DNA of 64,000 nt from Ensifer oleiphilus (GTDB lineage Bacteria > Pseudomonadota > Alphaproteobacteria > Rhizobiales > Rhizobiaceae). Positions 8,812 to 17,549 of the stretch are shown here, one piece after another (positions within the stretch are counted from its first letter, which is position 1; each line of letters opens with the position of its first letter). Location of the stretch: contig NZ_JABWDU010000003.1 in assembly GCF_013371465.1 (NCBI RefSeq), positions 434,001 through 498,000 of the forward strand. The letters are read 5' to 3'. The notes beneath the pieces were generated by a model, which made no database searches, had not been told where the DNA came from, and worked only from the letters and a program-made list of their open reading frames with translations. Position numbers and translations under genes: made by a program.

Positions 8812-9203
8812 TAGTGTCTCCTTCAGTGGTTAAGGCCGGGAAACGCGAATGGCCAATACTGTCAGCATGTATTTGTCATCGTGCCGTGTGGCCGGTACTT
8901 TGACGGCCACACAATCGGTAGACTGCAGGCCATGGCAAAATGCAAAAGTGAGGCAATGGTTCCGAGCGACCGCCAACTTTTTCGGCGTTTGTTGCGGATG
9001 CGGCTTTCGGACGGAACGGACGCCGCGCTCGATCGGCAGCCATTTCGCGCCTGGTTTTCCGCTACCGACTTGAAAACGCCGGCCATTCGCCAAAGCATGA
9101 GGAACGAAAAACTAATATCCACATATTCCATAGAATATACGATCTTACCTGACGACGCCAGATAATTCACAGATATGCGCCACTATCGACATGGAGCAAT
9201 CAC
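8812..9203. promoter_or_regulatory. intergenic region upstream of the SfnB-like gene
   Basis: 392 bases between divergently transcribed genes, so it should hold promoters in both directions. I see no gene. A perfect 6-base-arm dyad ATATTC-CATA-GAATAT lies at 9123-9138, about 65-80 bases upstream of the plus-strand start. A related string (ATTCTATAG) occurs upstream of the second SfnB-like gene near 11830, so it is a candidate shared operator. A ribosome-binding GGAG precedes the ATG at 9204. Confidence 0.4.
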
Positions 9204-10421
9204 ATGGGGACGATCTCGCAGCTTTCCGAGAAGACAAAGCTCTCGGCACACCGGATCGCAAGCGAGGAAGAGGCGCTGGAGATCGCCCGGGACCTCGCGG
9301 GCGAATTTGCCAAACGCTCGAACGAGCGGGATACCGACCGGATCCTGCCCTTCGAGGAACTCGATACCCTCGCTCAATCAGGGCTGCTCGCAATCACCGT
9401 GCCATCCGATTATGACGGCATCGACGTTTCCAATGTGGTACTGGCTGAAATCATCGCCATCCTGTCCTCGGCCGATAGCTCGATCGGCCAGATCCCGCAG
9501 AACCATTTCTATATTCTCGAGGCGTTGCGCACCGACGGCACGGAGGAACAGAAGAAGTTCTTCTTCGGCCGCGCGCTCGCCGGCGACCGCTTCGGCAACG
9601 CGCTTTCCGAGAAGGACACGAAAACAGTCGGCGACTATGCGACCCGCCTGACGCCCGACGGTCTCGGACACCGCCTCAACGGCCGCAAGTTCTATTCGAC
9701 CGGGGTGCTCTTTGCCGAATGGGTCGTGGTGTTCGCGCTCGATCCGGACGAGAAACTCACGATGTCCTTCGTGCCGCGCGGCGCGGAGGGCCTGCAAGTC
9801 ATCGATGACTGGGACGGCTTTGGCCAGCGCACCACAGGCAGCGGCACCACGGTGCTGCAGAACGTCTACGTCACCGCCGACGCGGTCGTGCGTCACCACC
9901 GTGGCTTCGAACGCCCGACGACGATCGGCTCGGTCGGCCAGATCATCCATGCCGGCATCGACCTCGGCATCGCGCGCGCCGCCTTTGCCGAAACGCTCGA
10001 CTTCGTCCGCAATCGCGCTCGCCCCTGGATGGATAGCGGCGTCGAGCGTGCGGCGGACGACCCGCTAACAATCGCCCGCATCGGACAGCTCGCGATCCGT
10101 CTCGAGGCGGCAACCGCCATTGTCGAGCGCGCCGGCAAGAAGGTCGATATCGCCCAGATCAACGGCACCGAGGAAAGCGTCATCGAGGCAACTCTGGCCG
10201 TCGCCGCCGCCAAGGTCCTGACGACGGAAATCGCGCTTGAAGCCAGCAACACCCTGTTCGAGCTCGCAGGCACGTCGTCGACCCGCATCGGCCTCAATCT
10301 CGACCGGCACTGGCGCAACGCCCGCACTCACACGCTGCACGACCCGGTGCGCTGGAAGTATCACGTCGTCGGCAACTACCACCTCAACGGCGCCACGCCG
10401 CCGAAGAACGGCTCGCTCTAA
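9204..10421 (+). CDS. SfnB-like acyl-CoA-dehydrogenase-fold flavin oxidoreductase
   Basis: 405 residues with the complete acyl-CoA dehydrogenase fold. There is an N-terminal helical domain to about 125, a beta domain with a GRKFYSTGVLFAEWVVVFAL segment, and a C-terminal helical domain ending in HWRNARTHTLHDPVRWKYH. That closing motif is characteristic of the SfnB/DszC group, flavin-dependent enzymes of sulfone and organosulfur use (SfnB, DszC) rather than true fatty-acyl-CoA dehydrogenases. It is convergent with a paralogue at 10564-11790, and a bidirectional terminator separates them. Role in alternative sulfur-source use is inferred from family and context. Confidence 0.85.
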   Translation: MGTISQLSEKTKLSAHRIASEEEALEIARDLAGEFAKRSNERDTDRILPFEELDTLAQSGLLAITVPSDYDGIDVSNVVLAEIIAILSSADSSIGQIPQNHFYILEALRTDGTEEQKKFFFGRALAGDRFGNALSEKDTKTVGDYATRLTPDGLGHRLNGRKFYSTGVLFAEWVVVFALDPDEKLTMSFVPRGAEGLQVIDDWDGFGQRTTGSGTTVLQNVYVTADAVVRHHRGFERPTTIGSVGQIIHAGIDLGIARAAFAETLDFVRNRARPWMDSGVERAADDPLTIARIGQLAIRLEAATAIVERAGKKVDIAQINGTEESVIEATLAVAAAKVLTTEIALEASNTLFELAGTSSTRIGLNLDRHWRNARTHTLHDPVRWKYHVVGNYHLNGATPPKNGSL

Positions 10422-10482
10422 CACCGTGACCTGACAACATCATTATCATTGCCTTTGGATCCGCCAAATCCACAGCCAAACG

Positions 10483-10518
10483 AAAAGGACCGCCCGGAAA
10501 GCCAGGGCGGTCCTTTTC
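10483..10518. terminator. bidirectional rho-independent terminator
   Basis: An A-run is followed by GGACCGCCC, a nine-base loop, GGGCGGTCC and TTTT. The perfect 9-base arms are flanked by A residues on one side and T residues on the other, so the element can terminate transcripts of both convergent SfnB-like genes. Confidence 0.9.
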
Positions 10519-10563
10519 ATTTCGCAAAGCCCGATATTTGCAATCCGGCCGCACTGCTTTCGA

Positions 10564-11790
10564 TCAGCTATAGAGGCTGACCACCGGGATACGGTCGTTT
10601 AGAGCAAAGTCGGCGACCTCGCGTGCCTTGTAGAAGACCGGGTCGTGCAGGGTGTGGGTGCGGACGTTGCGCCAAAATCGGTCGAAACCATAATGGGCCG
10701 CCGTGGCGCGCGCGCCCATCAGTTCGAAGACCTTCGCCGTCACATCGAGCGCCACATGGGTGGCGTTGACCTTGGCGGCGTAGGCTTCGATCGCGGCGTC
10801 CCCACGTTCACGCTCGGTCACGGACCTGCCCTTCGACAGTGCGGCCTCGACTGCACTTGCTGCCACGTCAGCCAGAGCCACGGACGCTTTCAAAGCGGCC
10901 TGCAATTCACCGACACGTTCGAGAATGTGGGGGTCCTCGCTCGCGCGTGACACACCTGACGTGATCCAGGGGCGCGTCGTGGTTCTGATATAGTCGAGTG
11001 CCGCGGCCAGCGCGCCTTCTGCCGTGCCGAGATAGAAGTTGACGAAGACCAGCTGGATCAGCGGCGTGTTGAACGTCGCCTGAACCTGCGGCGGATCGAA
11101 CGGTTCGGCAAGCGGCAGAATGAAATCGCGCTCGTAGACGGGAAAGTCGCGAAACTCGACGCTGCCGCTATCGGACAGGCGCTGGCCGATATTGTCCCAA
11201 TCGTCATGGGCGACGTAACCCGGACGATCCGTCGGCACGACGAAATTGGCGATCTTGCCCTCGAGCGTCGCGTTAACGTTGATGCGATCGGAGACATGCG
11301 CGCCGGTCGAAAACGTCTTGCGTCCGTTGAGCACAAAATGGCCGCCGCGCCGCTCGAGCACCAGTCCGGGATCCCGCGGGTTGACCGCTGCCCCCCAGTA
11401 AAGCTGCCGCTCGACGGTCTCGGCACCAAGCACCCAGGCCTGCCTCGCATCGGCAGCCGCCCAGTAGACATACTGGCTGTTGACATAGTGATAGCCGAGC
11501 AACTGGCCGATGGAGCTTTCGCCACGCGAGATGATCCGGACAAGACGCAACCCATCAAGCCAGCTCAGGCCTGCACCACCGACTTCAGTGGCATGCAGCG
11601 CCGACAGCAGCCCCGCTTGGCGCAGCGCTTCGATTTCATCGCGTGGCGGCAAGCCCAGCCGATCAAGCTCGGCGCCGCGTCGCGCAAACTGACTGGAAAG
11701 CTCGCTCGCCTGCGCAAACAGATGCTGGCGCATTTGTTCCTGTTCGGTACTGGCCGGTCCGGGTTCCCGGAGGAAATGCACGTTGCTCAT
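10564..11790 (-). CDS. DszC/SfnB-like acyl-CoA-dehydrogenase-fold monooxygenase
   Basis: 408 residues, a paralogue of the product of 9204-10421. It has the same domain order, with an NGRKTFSTGAHVSD central motif and the closing signature RFWRNVRTHTLHDPVFYKA of the DszC/SfnB group. DszC oxygenates a thioether or sulfoxide using externally supplied reduced flavin; the same chemistry is plausible here but not shown. The start is preceded by a strong GGAGAGAGG ribosome-binding site. No flavin reductase gene is visible nearby, so reduced flavin would have to come from elsewhere. Confidence 0.85.
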   Translation of the reverse strand: MSNVHFLREPGPASTEQEQMRQHLFAQASELSSQFARRGAELDRLGLPPRDEIEALRQAGLLSALHATEVGGAGLSWLDGLRLVRIISRGESSIGQLLGYHYVNSQYVYWAAADARQAWVLGAETVERQLYWGAAVNPRDPGLVLERRGGHFVLNGRKTFSTGAHVSDRINVNATLEGKIANFVVPTDRPGYVAHDDWDNIGQRLSDSGSVEFRDFPVYERDFILPLAEPFDPPQVQATFNTPLIQLVFVNFYLGTAEGALAAALDYIRTTTRPWITSGVSRASEDPHILERVGELQAALKASVALADVAASAVEAALSKGRSVTERERGDAAIEAYAAKVNATHVALDVTAKVFELMGARATAAHYGFDRFWRNVRTHTLHDPVFYKAREVADFALNDRIPVVSLYS

Positions 11791-11930
11791 TCGCCTCTCT
11801 CCATGTGATTGAGGCGAGATAGTGCATTCATTCTATAGACAATAACAGCAAACGATTTTCAACTCGGGATCACGAACCGGAAAGTCCTACCCCTGACCAT
11901 CTGCAAGATAGTCGTGGATCTCGACAAGGA

Positions 11931-12389
11931 TCAGCCGACTTCGGCGTCCCTGAGCGCGACGATCTCGGTGCCGTTGTCGTTGGCGGCAAACTGTTCAAGC
12001 GTCATGTTGTCGAGGATTGACGCCACCGCATCGCGCACGTCGCTCATCGATTTGCGAACATGACAGTTGACCGGATCGGAACAGTCGTCGCAGGCTTCGA
12101 ACGCGGTGCGGCTTGCGCAACGGATCGGGGCCAGCGGCCCGTCCAGCGTGCGGATGACCTGACCGATGCGGATATCGGATGCGGGCCTCGAAAGCGAATA
12201 GCCGCCGCCAGGCCCTTTTTTCGAGCGCAGGATTCCGGCGTTGCGAAGCTCAAGAAGGATCGCGTCGAGGAACTTCTTCGGAATATTGTTGCGGGTGGCG
12301 ATCTCGGTGATGAAGGCGGTTTCGCCGGGCTCCAGTTGAGCCAGGTCGACAAGAGCCTTCAGCCCGTATTTACCCTTCTTGGTCAACAT
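11931..12389 (-). CDS. Rrf2-family transcriptional regulator
   Basis: 152 residues from the ATG at 12389 (MLTKKGKYGLKALVDLAQ), the normal Rrf2 start; the upstream extension to 12425 is not family-like. The winged helix domain includes NNIPKKFLDAILLELRNAGI and the GPGGGYSL wing. Cysteines at 91, 100, 103 and 109 (CASRTAFEAC-DDC-NC) resemble the Fe-S-ligating cysteines of IscR/RirA-type members, so an Fe-S-bound sensor is plausible. Context with sulfur-compound enzymes suggests CymR/IscR-like control of sulfur supply. The target is not known. Confidence 0.85.
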   Translation of the reverse strand: MLTKKGKYGLKALVDLAQLEPGETAFITEIATRNNIPKKFLDAILLELRNAGILRSKKGPGGGYSLSRPASDIRIGQVIRTLDGPLAPIRCASRTAFEACDDCSDPVNCHVRKSMSDVRDAVASILDNMTLEQFAANDNGTEIVALRDAEVG

Positions 12390-12693
12390 TGCACTTCGCT
12401 TTCCTGAACACAAAGGCCGCCACAACTGCGTTCCGCACCGACGTTGGTATCACCGGAGGCAACGGGTTGTGACGGCCGCACTGTTTCACTTAAGATGCCA
12501 TACACCCAAAACGGGTTATTCTCAAGAAATTACGTAAGTTTCTGCATAGATTTTGTGAATTTTATTGTCGAATTCAAGGCAGGACAGCAAAGAATTGCTC
12601 CAAGGCCAGCTGTTTCTTCAAACCCGAAGATGCGAAGCCGTCAAAAAAGCTTCGCAGGGATCCAATCGGCGGTAACGGCGTCACTGGCACTGA
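12390..12693. other. intergenic region upstream of the Rrf2 gene
   Basis: About 300 bases with no gene I can support. An AT-rich stretch at about 12520-12575 probably contains the Rrf2 promoter on the minus strand. Toward 12690 it merges into the decayed LVIVD-repeat gene. Confidence 0.4.
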
Positions 12694-13017
12694 GAGCCGG
12701 AACTTTCCCCGCCAGATCCTCGATCGTCTTCCTTCGGGCCACACAACCTGCACGAAAACCGGCCAGGCTCGTTCGTCTCGGAAACATTGATCTTCGCCAC
12801 CTGGCAGAACGCCGGCATCCGCGCCTTCGATATCAGCGACCCTTACCGTCCGCGCGAAACCGGTGCACTTGTTCCGGCCGGCCCGACCGAAATGACCGAC
12901 CGGCGCGCGGGCCGCCCCCGCATCATCCAGTCCGCCGACGTCTTCGTCGATGCTACCGGTATCATCTATGCGACCGACTACAATGCCGGGCTCGCGATCA
13001 TCGAATACGGCGGTTAG
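12694..13017 (+). pseudogene. relic of an LVIVD-repeat protein (C-terminal end only)
   Basis: In one open frame from about 12694 to the stop at 13015-13017 the translation contains FGPHNLHENRPGSF, LIFATWQNAGIRAFDISDP, YRPRET, RIIQSADVFVDATGIIYATD and NAGLAIIEY. These are the consecutive C-terminal signatures of LVIVD-repeat (beta-propeller-like) proteins, which are usually several hundred residues long. Only about 105 residues remain, a stop lies directly upstream in frame (12691-12693), and there is no start or ribosome-binding site. I read it as the remnant of a deleted gene. A short expressed fragment is a less likely alternative. Confidence 0.65.
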
Positions 13018-13018
13018 G

Positions 13019-13067
13019 GCATTTCCGGACAAAGTGCGAAGCGGTTTTCCGTTAGGAAATGCGCAAA
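13019..13067. repeat. dispersed palindromic intergenic repeat, copy 1
   Basis: A 49-base element that begins GCATTTCC, has a CGGTTTTCCG core and ends GGAAATGCGCAAA; the outer ends are inverted complements. A second copy at 59977-60025 matches at most positions with no gap. Both begin within a few bases of a stop codon. It resembles the very common rhizobial intergenic palindromes. Confidence 0.75.
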
Positions 13068-13079
13068 TGAGCATTTCTA

Positions 13080-13775
13080 CTAGACGGTGAGATGCCGCCG
13101 GGCCTCGACTGTGTCCAGCGTCTCCGGCGGCCCTTCATGCACCACCGCGCCGCGGTCCATGATGTAGACATGGTCGGCAAGTTCGCGGCAGAAATCGAGA
13201 TATTGCTCGACCAGCAGGATCGCCATGCCCGTGGAATCCCGGAGATAGCGGATCGCGCGCCCGATATCCTTGATGATCGATGGCTGGATGCCCTCGGTGG
13301 GCTCGTCGAGCACAAGGATGCGCGGACGGGTGACGAGCGCCCGGCCGATCGCCAGTTGCTGCTGCTGGCCGCCGGAAAGATCGCCGCCCCGCCGCCCCAG
13401 CATTGTGCGAAGTACGGGAAAAAGGTTGAAGACATCCTCAGGTATCGAGCGGTCGCCGCGCTTGACCGGCGCGTAACCGGTTTCCAAGTTCTCCTTGACG
13501 GTGAGCAGCGGAAAGATCTCGCGGCCCTGCGGCACATAACCGATGCCCTCCTTGGCGCGGCGATAGGGCGCCATGCCGCCGAGGATCACGCCATTGAAGG
13601 CGATCGCCCCGGCGCTCACCGGGTGCTGGCCGGTGATGGCCCGAAGTAGGCTCGACTTGCCGACACCATTGCGGCCGAGCACGCAGGTGATCTTGCCCAT
13701 CTTTGCTTCGATCGAGACGCTGCGCAGCGCCTGAGCGGCGCCATAGTGGAGATTGACGTTTTCGACGCTCAGCAT
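13080..13775 (-). CDS. urtE: urea ABC transporter ATP-binding subunit UrtE
   Basis: 231 residues, a LivF-type ABC ATPase. Walker A is GRNGVGKSS at 34-42, the signature is LSGGQ at about 134-138, and Walker B ends ILVLDEPTEGIQ. The TEGIQPSI string after Walker B is typical of UrtE. It is the last gene of the urtABCDE operon and works with UrtD to energise urea import through UrtBC. Normal length. Confidence 0.93.
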   Translation of the reverse strand: MLSVENVNLHYGAAQALRSVSIEAKMGKITCVLGRNGVGKSSLLRAITGQHPVSAGAIAFNGVILGGMAPYRRAKEGIGYVPQGREIFPLLTVKENLETGYAPVKRGDRSIPEDVFNLFPVLRTMLGRRGGDLSGGQQQQLAIGRALVTRPRILVLDEPTEGIQPSIIKDIGRAIRYLRDSTGMAILLVEQYLDFCRELADHVYIMDRGAVVHEGPPETLDTVEARRHLTV

Positions 13776-13816
13776 GAAGGCGTCCTTTCCCTCTAGTGTT
13801 TATCGTGTGGCCGCTG

Positions 13817-14581
13817 TCAGCGGCCGAGATAGTTTTCGATCACCTTCGGATCGCTGCTGACGAAATCGATGGAACCTTCGGCAAGCACCGACCCTTCGGC
13901 CAGACACGTCACCTTGACGCCGAGCTCGCGGATGAAGCCCATGTCGTGTTCGACGACGACGACTGACCGGGTCTTGGCGATTTCCTTGAGCAGGATCGCC
14001 GTTTCAGCCGTCTCGGCATCGGTCATGCCGGCCACCGGCTCATCGACCAGCAGCAGTTCCGGCTCCTGCGCCAACAGCATGCCGATCTCCAGCCATTGTT
14101 TCTGTCCATGCGAAAGGTTGGCGGCAAGATCGTCGCGGCGCGCACTGAGCCGCACTGTCGACAGGATCTCCTCGATTCGCGCCTTGTCGTCCGCCGTCAG
14201 GCGATAGAAAAGCGTCGGGAAGACGCCGCGACGGCGATTGAGCGCCAGCTCCAGATTGTCCCAGACGGTGTGGCTCTCAAACACCGTCGGTTTCTGGAAC
14301 TTGCGGCCGATACCGAGATTGGCGATTTCGGCTTCATCGCGTTGGGTGAGGTCGATGTCACCCTTAAAGAACACCTGCCCCTCGTCGGGTCGCGTTTTCC
14401 CGGTGATGATATCCATCATCGTGGTCTTGCCGGCACCGTTCGGGCCGATGATGGCGCGAAGCTCGCCCGGCTCGACGACGAAGGAGAGTGAGTTCAACGC
14501 CTTGAAGCCGTCGAAGGAGACGGAGACGCCATCGAGGTAGAGAAGGCTTTTCGGCTTGGTCTGGTTGATCGTCTGGTTCAT
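13817..14581 (-). CDS. urtD: urea ABC transporter ATP-binding subunit UrtD
   Basis: 254 residues from the ATG at 14581 (MNQTINQTK); an ATG three codons upstream (14590), overlapping the urtC stop, is equally possible. It is a LivG-type ATPase with Walker A GPNGAGKTT, signature LSHGQKQWLEIG and Walker B LLLVDEPVAGMTD. LSHGQ rather than LSGGQ is a UrtD hallmark. It sits between urtC and urtE in the operon and pairs with UrtE. Confidence 0.93.
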   Translation of the reverse strand: MNQTINQTKPKSLLYLDGVSVSFDGFKALNSLSFVVEPGELRAIIGPNGAGKTTMMDIITGKTRPDEGQVFFKGDIDLTQRDEAEIANLGIGRKFQKPTVFESHTVWDNLELALNRRRGVFPTLFYRLTADDKARIEEILSTVRLSARRDDLAANLSHGQKQWLEIGMLLAQEPELLLVDEPVAGMTDAETAETAILLKEIAKTRSVVVVEHDMGFIRELGVKVTCLAEGSVLAEGSIDFVSSDPKVIENYLGR

Positions 14582-14586
14582 GGCAA

Positions 14587-15750
14587 TCACTCCGCCGCCA
14601 TGGGTTTAGCGACAAGCGCGTCGCGCGCGTTGTCGGCGTCGGCCGCCCGACGGTGCGCCTTGCGACGGGCGAGATAGGCGCTCACGGTGCCGACCACGCC
14701 TTTCGGCAGGAAGAGCGTGACGAAGACAAACAGCCCCCCGAGCGCAAACAGCCAGAACTCCGGAAAGGCGGCGGTGAAGATGCTCTTGCCGCCATTGACG
14801 AGGATCGCGCCGACGATCGGGCCGATCAGCGTGCCGCGCCCACCGACCGCCGTCCAGATGACCACCTCGATGGAGTTGCCGGGCTCGAACTCGCCGGGAT
14901 TGATGATGCCGACCTGCGGCACGTAGAGCGCCCCGGCAACGCCCGCCATCATCGCCGAGACGGTAAAGGCAAAGAGCTTGATGTGCTCAACACGGTAGCC
15001 GAGAAAGCGCGTGCGGCTTTCCGCGTCGCGCACGGCCACCAGCACCTTGCCGTATTTCGAGCGCACGATAGCCGTAGTCAGCACCAGACACAGGGCAAGC
15101 GTCACGGCGGAGGCGGCAAAAAGGGCTGCGCGCGTGCCGGGCGCCTGGATGTTGAAGCCCAATACATCCTTGAAATCGGTCAGGCCGTTGTTGCCGCCAA
15201 AGCCCATGTCGTTGCGGAAGAAGGCAAGCAGCAGCGCATAGGTCATCGCCTGGGTGATGATCGAGAGGTAGACGCCGTTGACCCGCGAGCGGAAGGCGAA
15301 CCAGCCGAAGACAAAGGCAAGCAGCCCAGGCACCAGCACCACCATCAGCGCCGCAAACCAGAACATGTCGAAGCCCTGCCAGAACCAGGGCAGTTCCTTC
15401 CAGTTGAGAAACACCATGAAATCCGGCAGCAACGGATTGCCGTAGGAGCCGCGCGCGCCGATCTGGCGCATCAGATACATGCCCATGGCGTAGCCGCCGA
15501 GCGCGAAAAACGCGGCATGGCCGAGCGAGAGGATGCCACAGAAGCCCCAGACGAGATCGAGCGCCAACGCAAGAAGCGCATAGGTCAGGTATTTGCCAAA
15601 CAGCGACACCAGATAGGTCGGCACATGCAGCGGATGATCCGGTGCCGTCAGCAGATTGAGGGCCGGAACGGCGATTGAAAGCCCCAGCAATATGGCAACG
15701 ACCGCGATGATGCTGCGATCGAGCGACTTGAGCAGAAACGAGGTGATCAT
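14587..15750 (-). CDS. urtC: urea ABC transporter permease UrtC
   Basis: 387 residues from the ATG at 15750 (MITSFLLKSLDRS); a longer open frame up to 16254 overlaps urtB and is not real. It is a LivM-type permease with about ten membrane helices. The segment DLVWGFCGILSLGHAAFFALGG, split over two helices, is the conserved UrtC/LivM motif, and AVGGRGTLIGPIVGA lies near the end. The start overlaps the urtB stop (ATGA at 15747-15750). Confidence 0.93.
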   Translation of the reverse strand: MITSFLLKSLDRSIIAVVAILLGLSIAVPALNLLTAPDHPLHVPTYLVSLFGKYLTYALLALALDLVWGFCGILSLGHAAFFALGGYAMGMYLMRQIGARGSYGNPLLPDFMVFLNWKELPWFWQGFDMFWFAALMVVLVPGLLAFVFGWFAFRSRVNGVYLSIITQAMTYALLLAFFRNDMGFGGNNGLTDFKDVLGFNIQAPGTRAALFAASAVTLALCLVLTTAIVRSKYGKVLVAVRDAESRTRFLGYRVEHIKLFAFTVSAMMAGVAGALYVPQVGIINPGEFEPGNSIEVVIWTAVGGRGTLIGPIVGAILVNGGKSIFTAAFPEFWLFALGGLFVFVTLFLPKGVVGTVSAYLARRKAHRRAADADNARDALVAKPMAAE

Positions 15751-17363
15751 GCCTCCACCGCCCTTCCCTTGAGTGCGAAGAGGCCGCGCGGCTTCTTCTG
15801 GATGAAGAGGATGATGAGCACCAGGACGAGGATCTTGCCGAGAACGGCACCCGCATAGGGCTCGAGGAACTTGTTGAGAATGCCGAGCGAGAAGGCGCCG
15901 ACCAGCGTCCCCCAGAGATTGCCCACGCCGCCGAAGACCACGACCATGAAGCTGTCGATAATGTAGCCCTGGCCGAGATTGGGCGAGACGTTGTCGATCT
16001 GCGACAGCGCCACGCCGGCCATGCCGGCGATGCCGGATCCAAGCGCAAAAGTCAGAGCGTCGACCAAGGGGGTGCGGATGCCCATGGATGATGCCATCCG
16101 ACGGTTCTGCGTCACGGCCCGCATCCGCAGCCCCATGGACGTCCTTTTCAGCAGGAACAGAAGGGCGGCAAATACGGCGAGTGCAAAAACGATGATCCAC
16201 AAGCGATTCCAGGTGATCGTGAGACCGCCGAGTTCGAAGGCACCCGCCATCCACGAGGGATTGCCGACCTCACGGTTGGTCGGCCCAAAGATCGAGCGCA
16301 CCGATTGCTGCAGGATCAGCGAGATCCCCCAGGTGGCCAGCAGCGTTTCGAGCGGCCGGCCATAGAGAAATCGGATGACGCTGCGCTCGATGGCAAGACC
16401 GATGACCCCGGTGGCGAGAAAGGCAAGCGGCAAGGCGATCGCCAGCGACCAGTCGAAGAGATCAGGATAGGACGTGCGAATGACATCCTGGACCAGGAAT
16501 GTCGTATAGGCGCCGAGCATGACCATCTCGCCATGCGCCATGTTGATGATGCCCATCACGCCGAAGGTGATGGCAAGACCGATCGCCGCGAGCAGCAGCA
16601 CCGACCCGAGCGACAAACCGTACCAGACGTTCTGGCCGGCGTTCCAGAATGCCTGCGCCTGCTCAATGCGCTGAAGCGCGGCTTCGATATCCGGTTTCAG
16701 GCTCGAATCCGCCGATGAGAGCGCCGAGGTCAACGCGCCAAGCGCCTCGCGACCGCCGCCTTCCGCCAGCGTCTTGATCGCCGCGCGCTTGTCGTCGTCG
16801 GAGCGGTCGGACACCAGAAGGCTCACGGCGCGTGCCTCGTCGAGCGTCTTGCGCACCGCCCCGTCCTTCTCGGTGGAAAGTGCCGTCTCAATGGCCCCGA
16901 GCGCATCGGCATTCGGCGTCTGGCGCATGGATTGCGCCGCCTTCAGCCTTGCATCCGTATCGGCACTGAAAAGCGTCAGGCCGCCGAGCGCACTTCGAAC
17001 GGCGCGGCGGACTGAATTGTTGACCTTGATCTTCTGCAATTCGCTTTTCGGCACTTCTCCGATATTCGCGCCATCAAGCGGATCGACGAGCATAAGGCTC
17101 GCGCCCTTCTCGGTGGCGAGGTACACGCTGCCATCGGCTTTTCGTGCGTAGAGATTGCCCTCGCCGAGCGCCTCGAGCACCGGGATGACACGTGGATCGC
17201 CGCTCTTGGCAAGCGCTTCAATGCGATCGTCGAGCTCCGCCAGCTTGGCCGTTCCGAGCGCGCTGACCAACGCGCCGATGTCATCAGCGGCGCGCGAAGC
17301 CGTGATATCAGCTGAAACCAGCAGGCAAAAGGTGATCAACAGGGTTTGCAGAATGCGGTACAT
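15747..17363 (-). CDS. urtB: urea ABC transporter permease UrtB
   Basis: 538 residues. A signal peptide (MYRILQTLLITFCLLVSAD...) leads a ~230-residue periplasmic, HEAT-like alpha-helical extension with repeated ALGAIETALS/ALGALTSALS segments. The LivH-type permease domain then starts near residue 245 (WYGLSLGSVLLLAAIGLAI) and includes GVMGIINMAHGE and VVFGGVGNLWGTLVGA. The long N-terminal extension is normal for proteobacterial UrtB. It lies 186 bases after urtA, with a strong hairpin in that gap. Confidence 0.94.
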   Translation of the reverse strand: MYRILQTLLITFCLLVSADITASRAADDIGALVSALGTAKLAELDDRIEALAKSGDPRVIPVLEALGEGNLYARKADGSVYLATEKGASLMLVDPLDGANIGEVPKSELQKIKVNNSVRRAVRSALGGLTLFSADTDARLKAAQSMRQTPNADALGAIETALSTEKDGAVRKTLDEARAVSLLVSDRSDDDKRAAIKTLAEGGGREALGALTSALSSADSSLKPDIEAALQRIEQAQAFWNAGQNVWYGLSLGSVLLLAAIGLAITFGVMGIINMAHGEMVMLGAYTTFLVQDVIRTSYPDLFDWSLAIALPLAFLATGVIGLAIERSVIRFLYGRPLETLLATWGISLILQQSVRSIFGPTNREVGNPSWMAGAFELGGLTITWNRLWIIVFALAVFAALLFLLKRTSMGLRMRAVTQNRRMASSMGIRTPLVDALTFALGSGIAGMAGVALSQIDNVSPNLGQGYIIDSFMVVVFGGVGNLWGTLVGAFSLGILNKFLEPYAGAVLGKILVLVLIILFIQKKPRGLFALKGRAVEA

Positions 17364-17440
17364 CGCCCTCTCGCTTGGGTCTCGCTCGCCCGCGGCAAGC
17401 GCAAGGCAGGCGCCGCAACAGCGGCATGGGGTTTCAAGGT

Positions 17441-17472
17441 CCCTTCGCCCGACGGGAGCGTCGGGCGAAGGG
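17441..17472. other. intercistronic hairpin between urtA and urtB
   Basis: The strands CCCTTCGCCCGACG and CGTCGGGCGAAGGG form perfect 14-base arms around a 4-base loop. It lies after the urtA stop in the direction of transcription and has no following T-run, so it looks like an mRNA-stabilising or processing element, or partial attenuator. That would allow more binding protein than permease to be made. Function is inferred from position. Confidence 0.7.
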
Positions 17473-17549
17473 TCTGCCCGCCTATGGATTCGTCATGCAA
17501 ACGTTGTCCGGGCAGCAGCGCCACCCGGCAATATCGCTAGGTGATGAAA

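Noticed and set aside
12574-13074. Minus-strand open frame of 166 codons over the LVIVD relic
   Set aside because: The plus-strand frame shows consecutive LVIVD-family motifs, while the minus-strand frame shows none.
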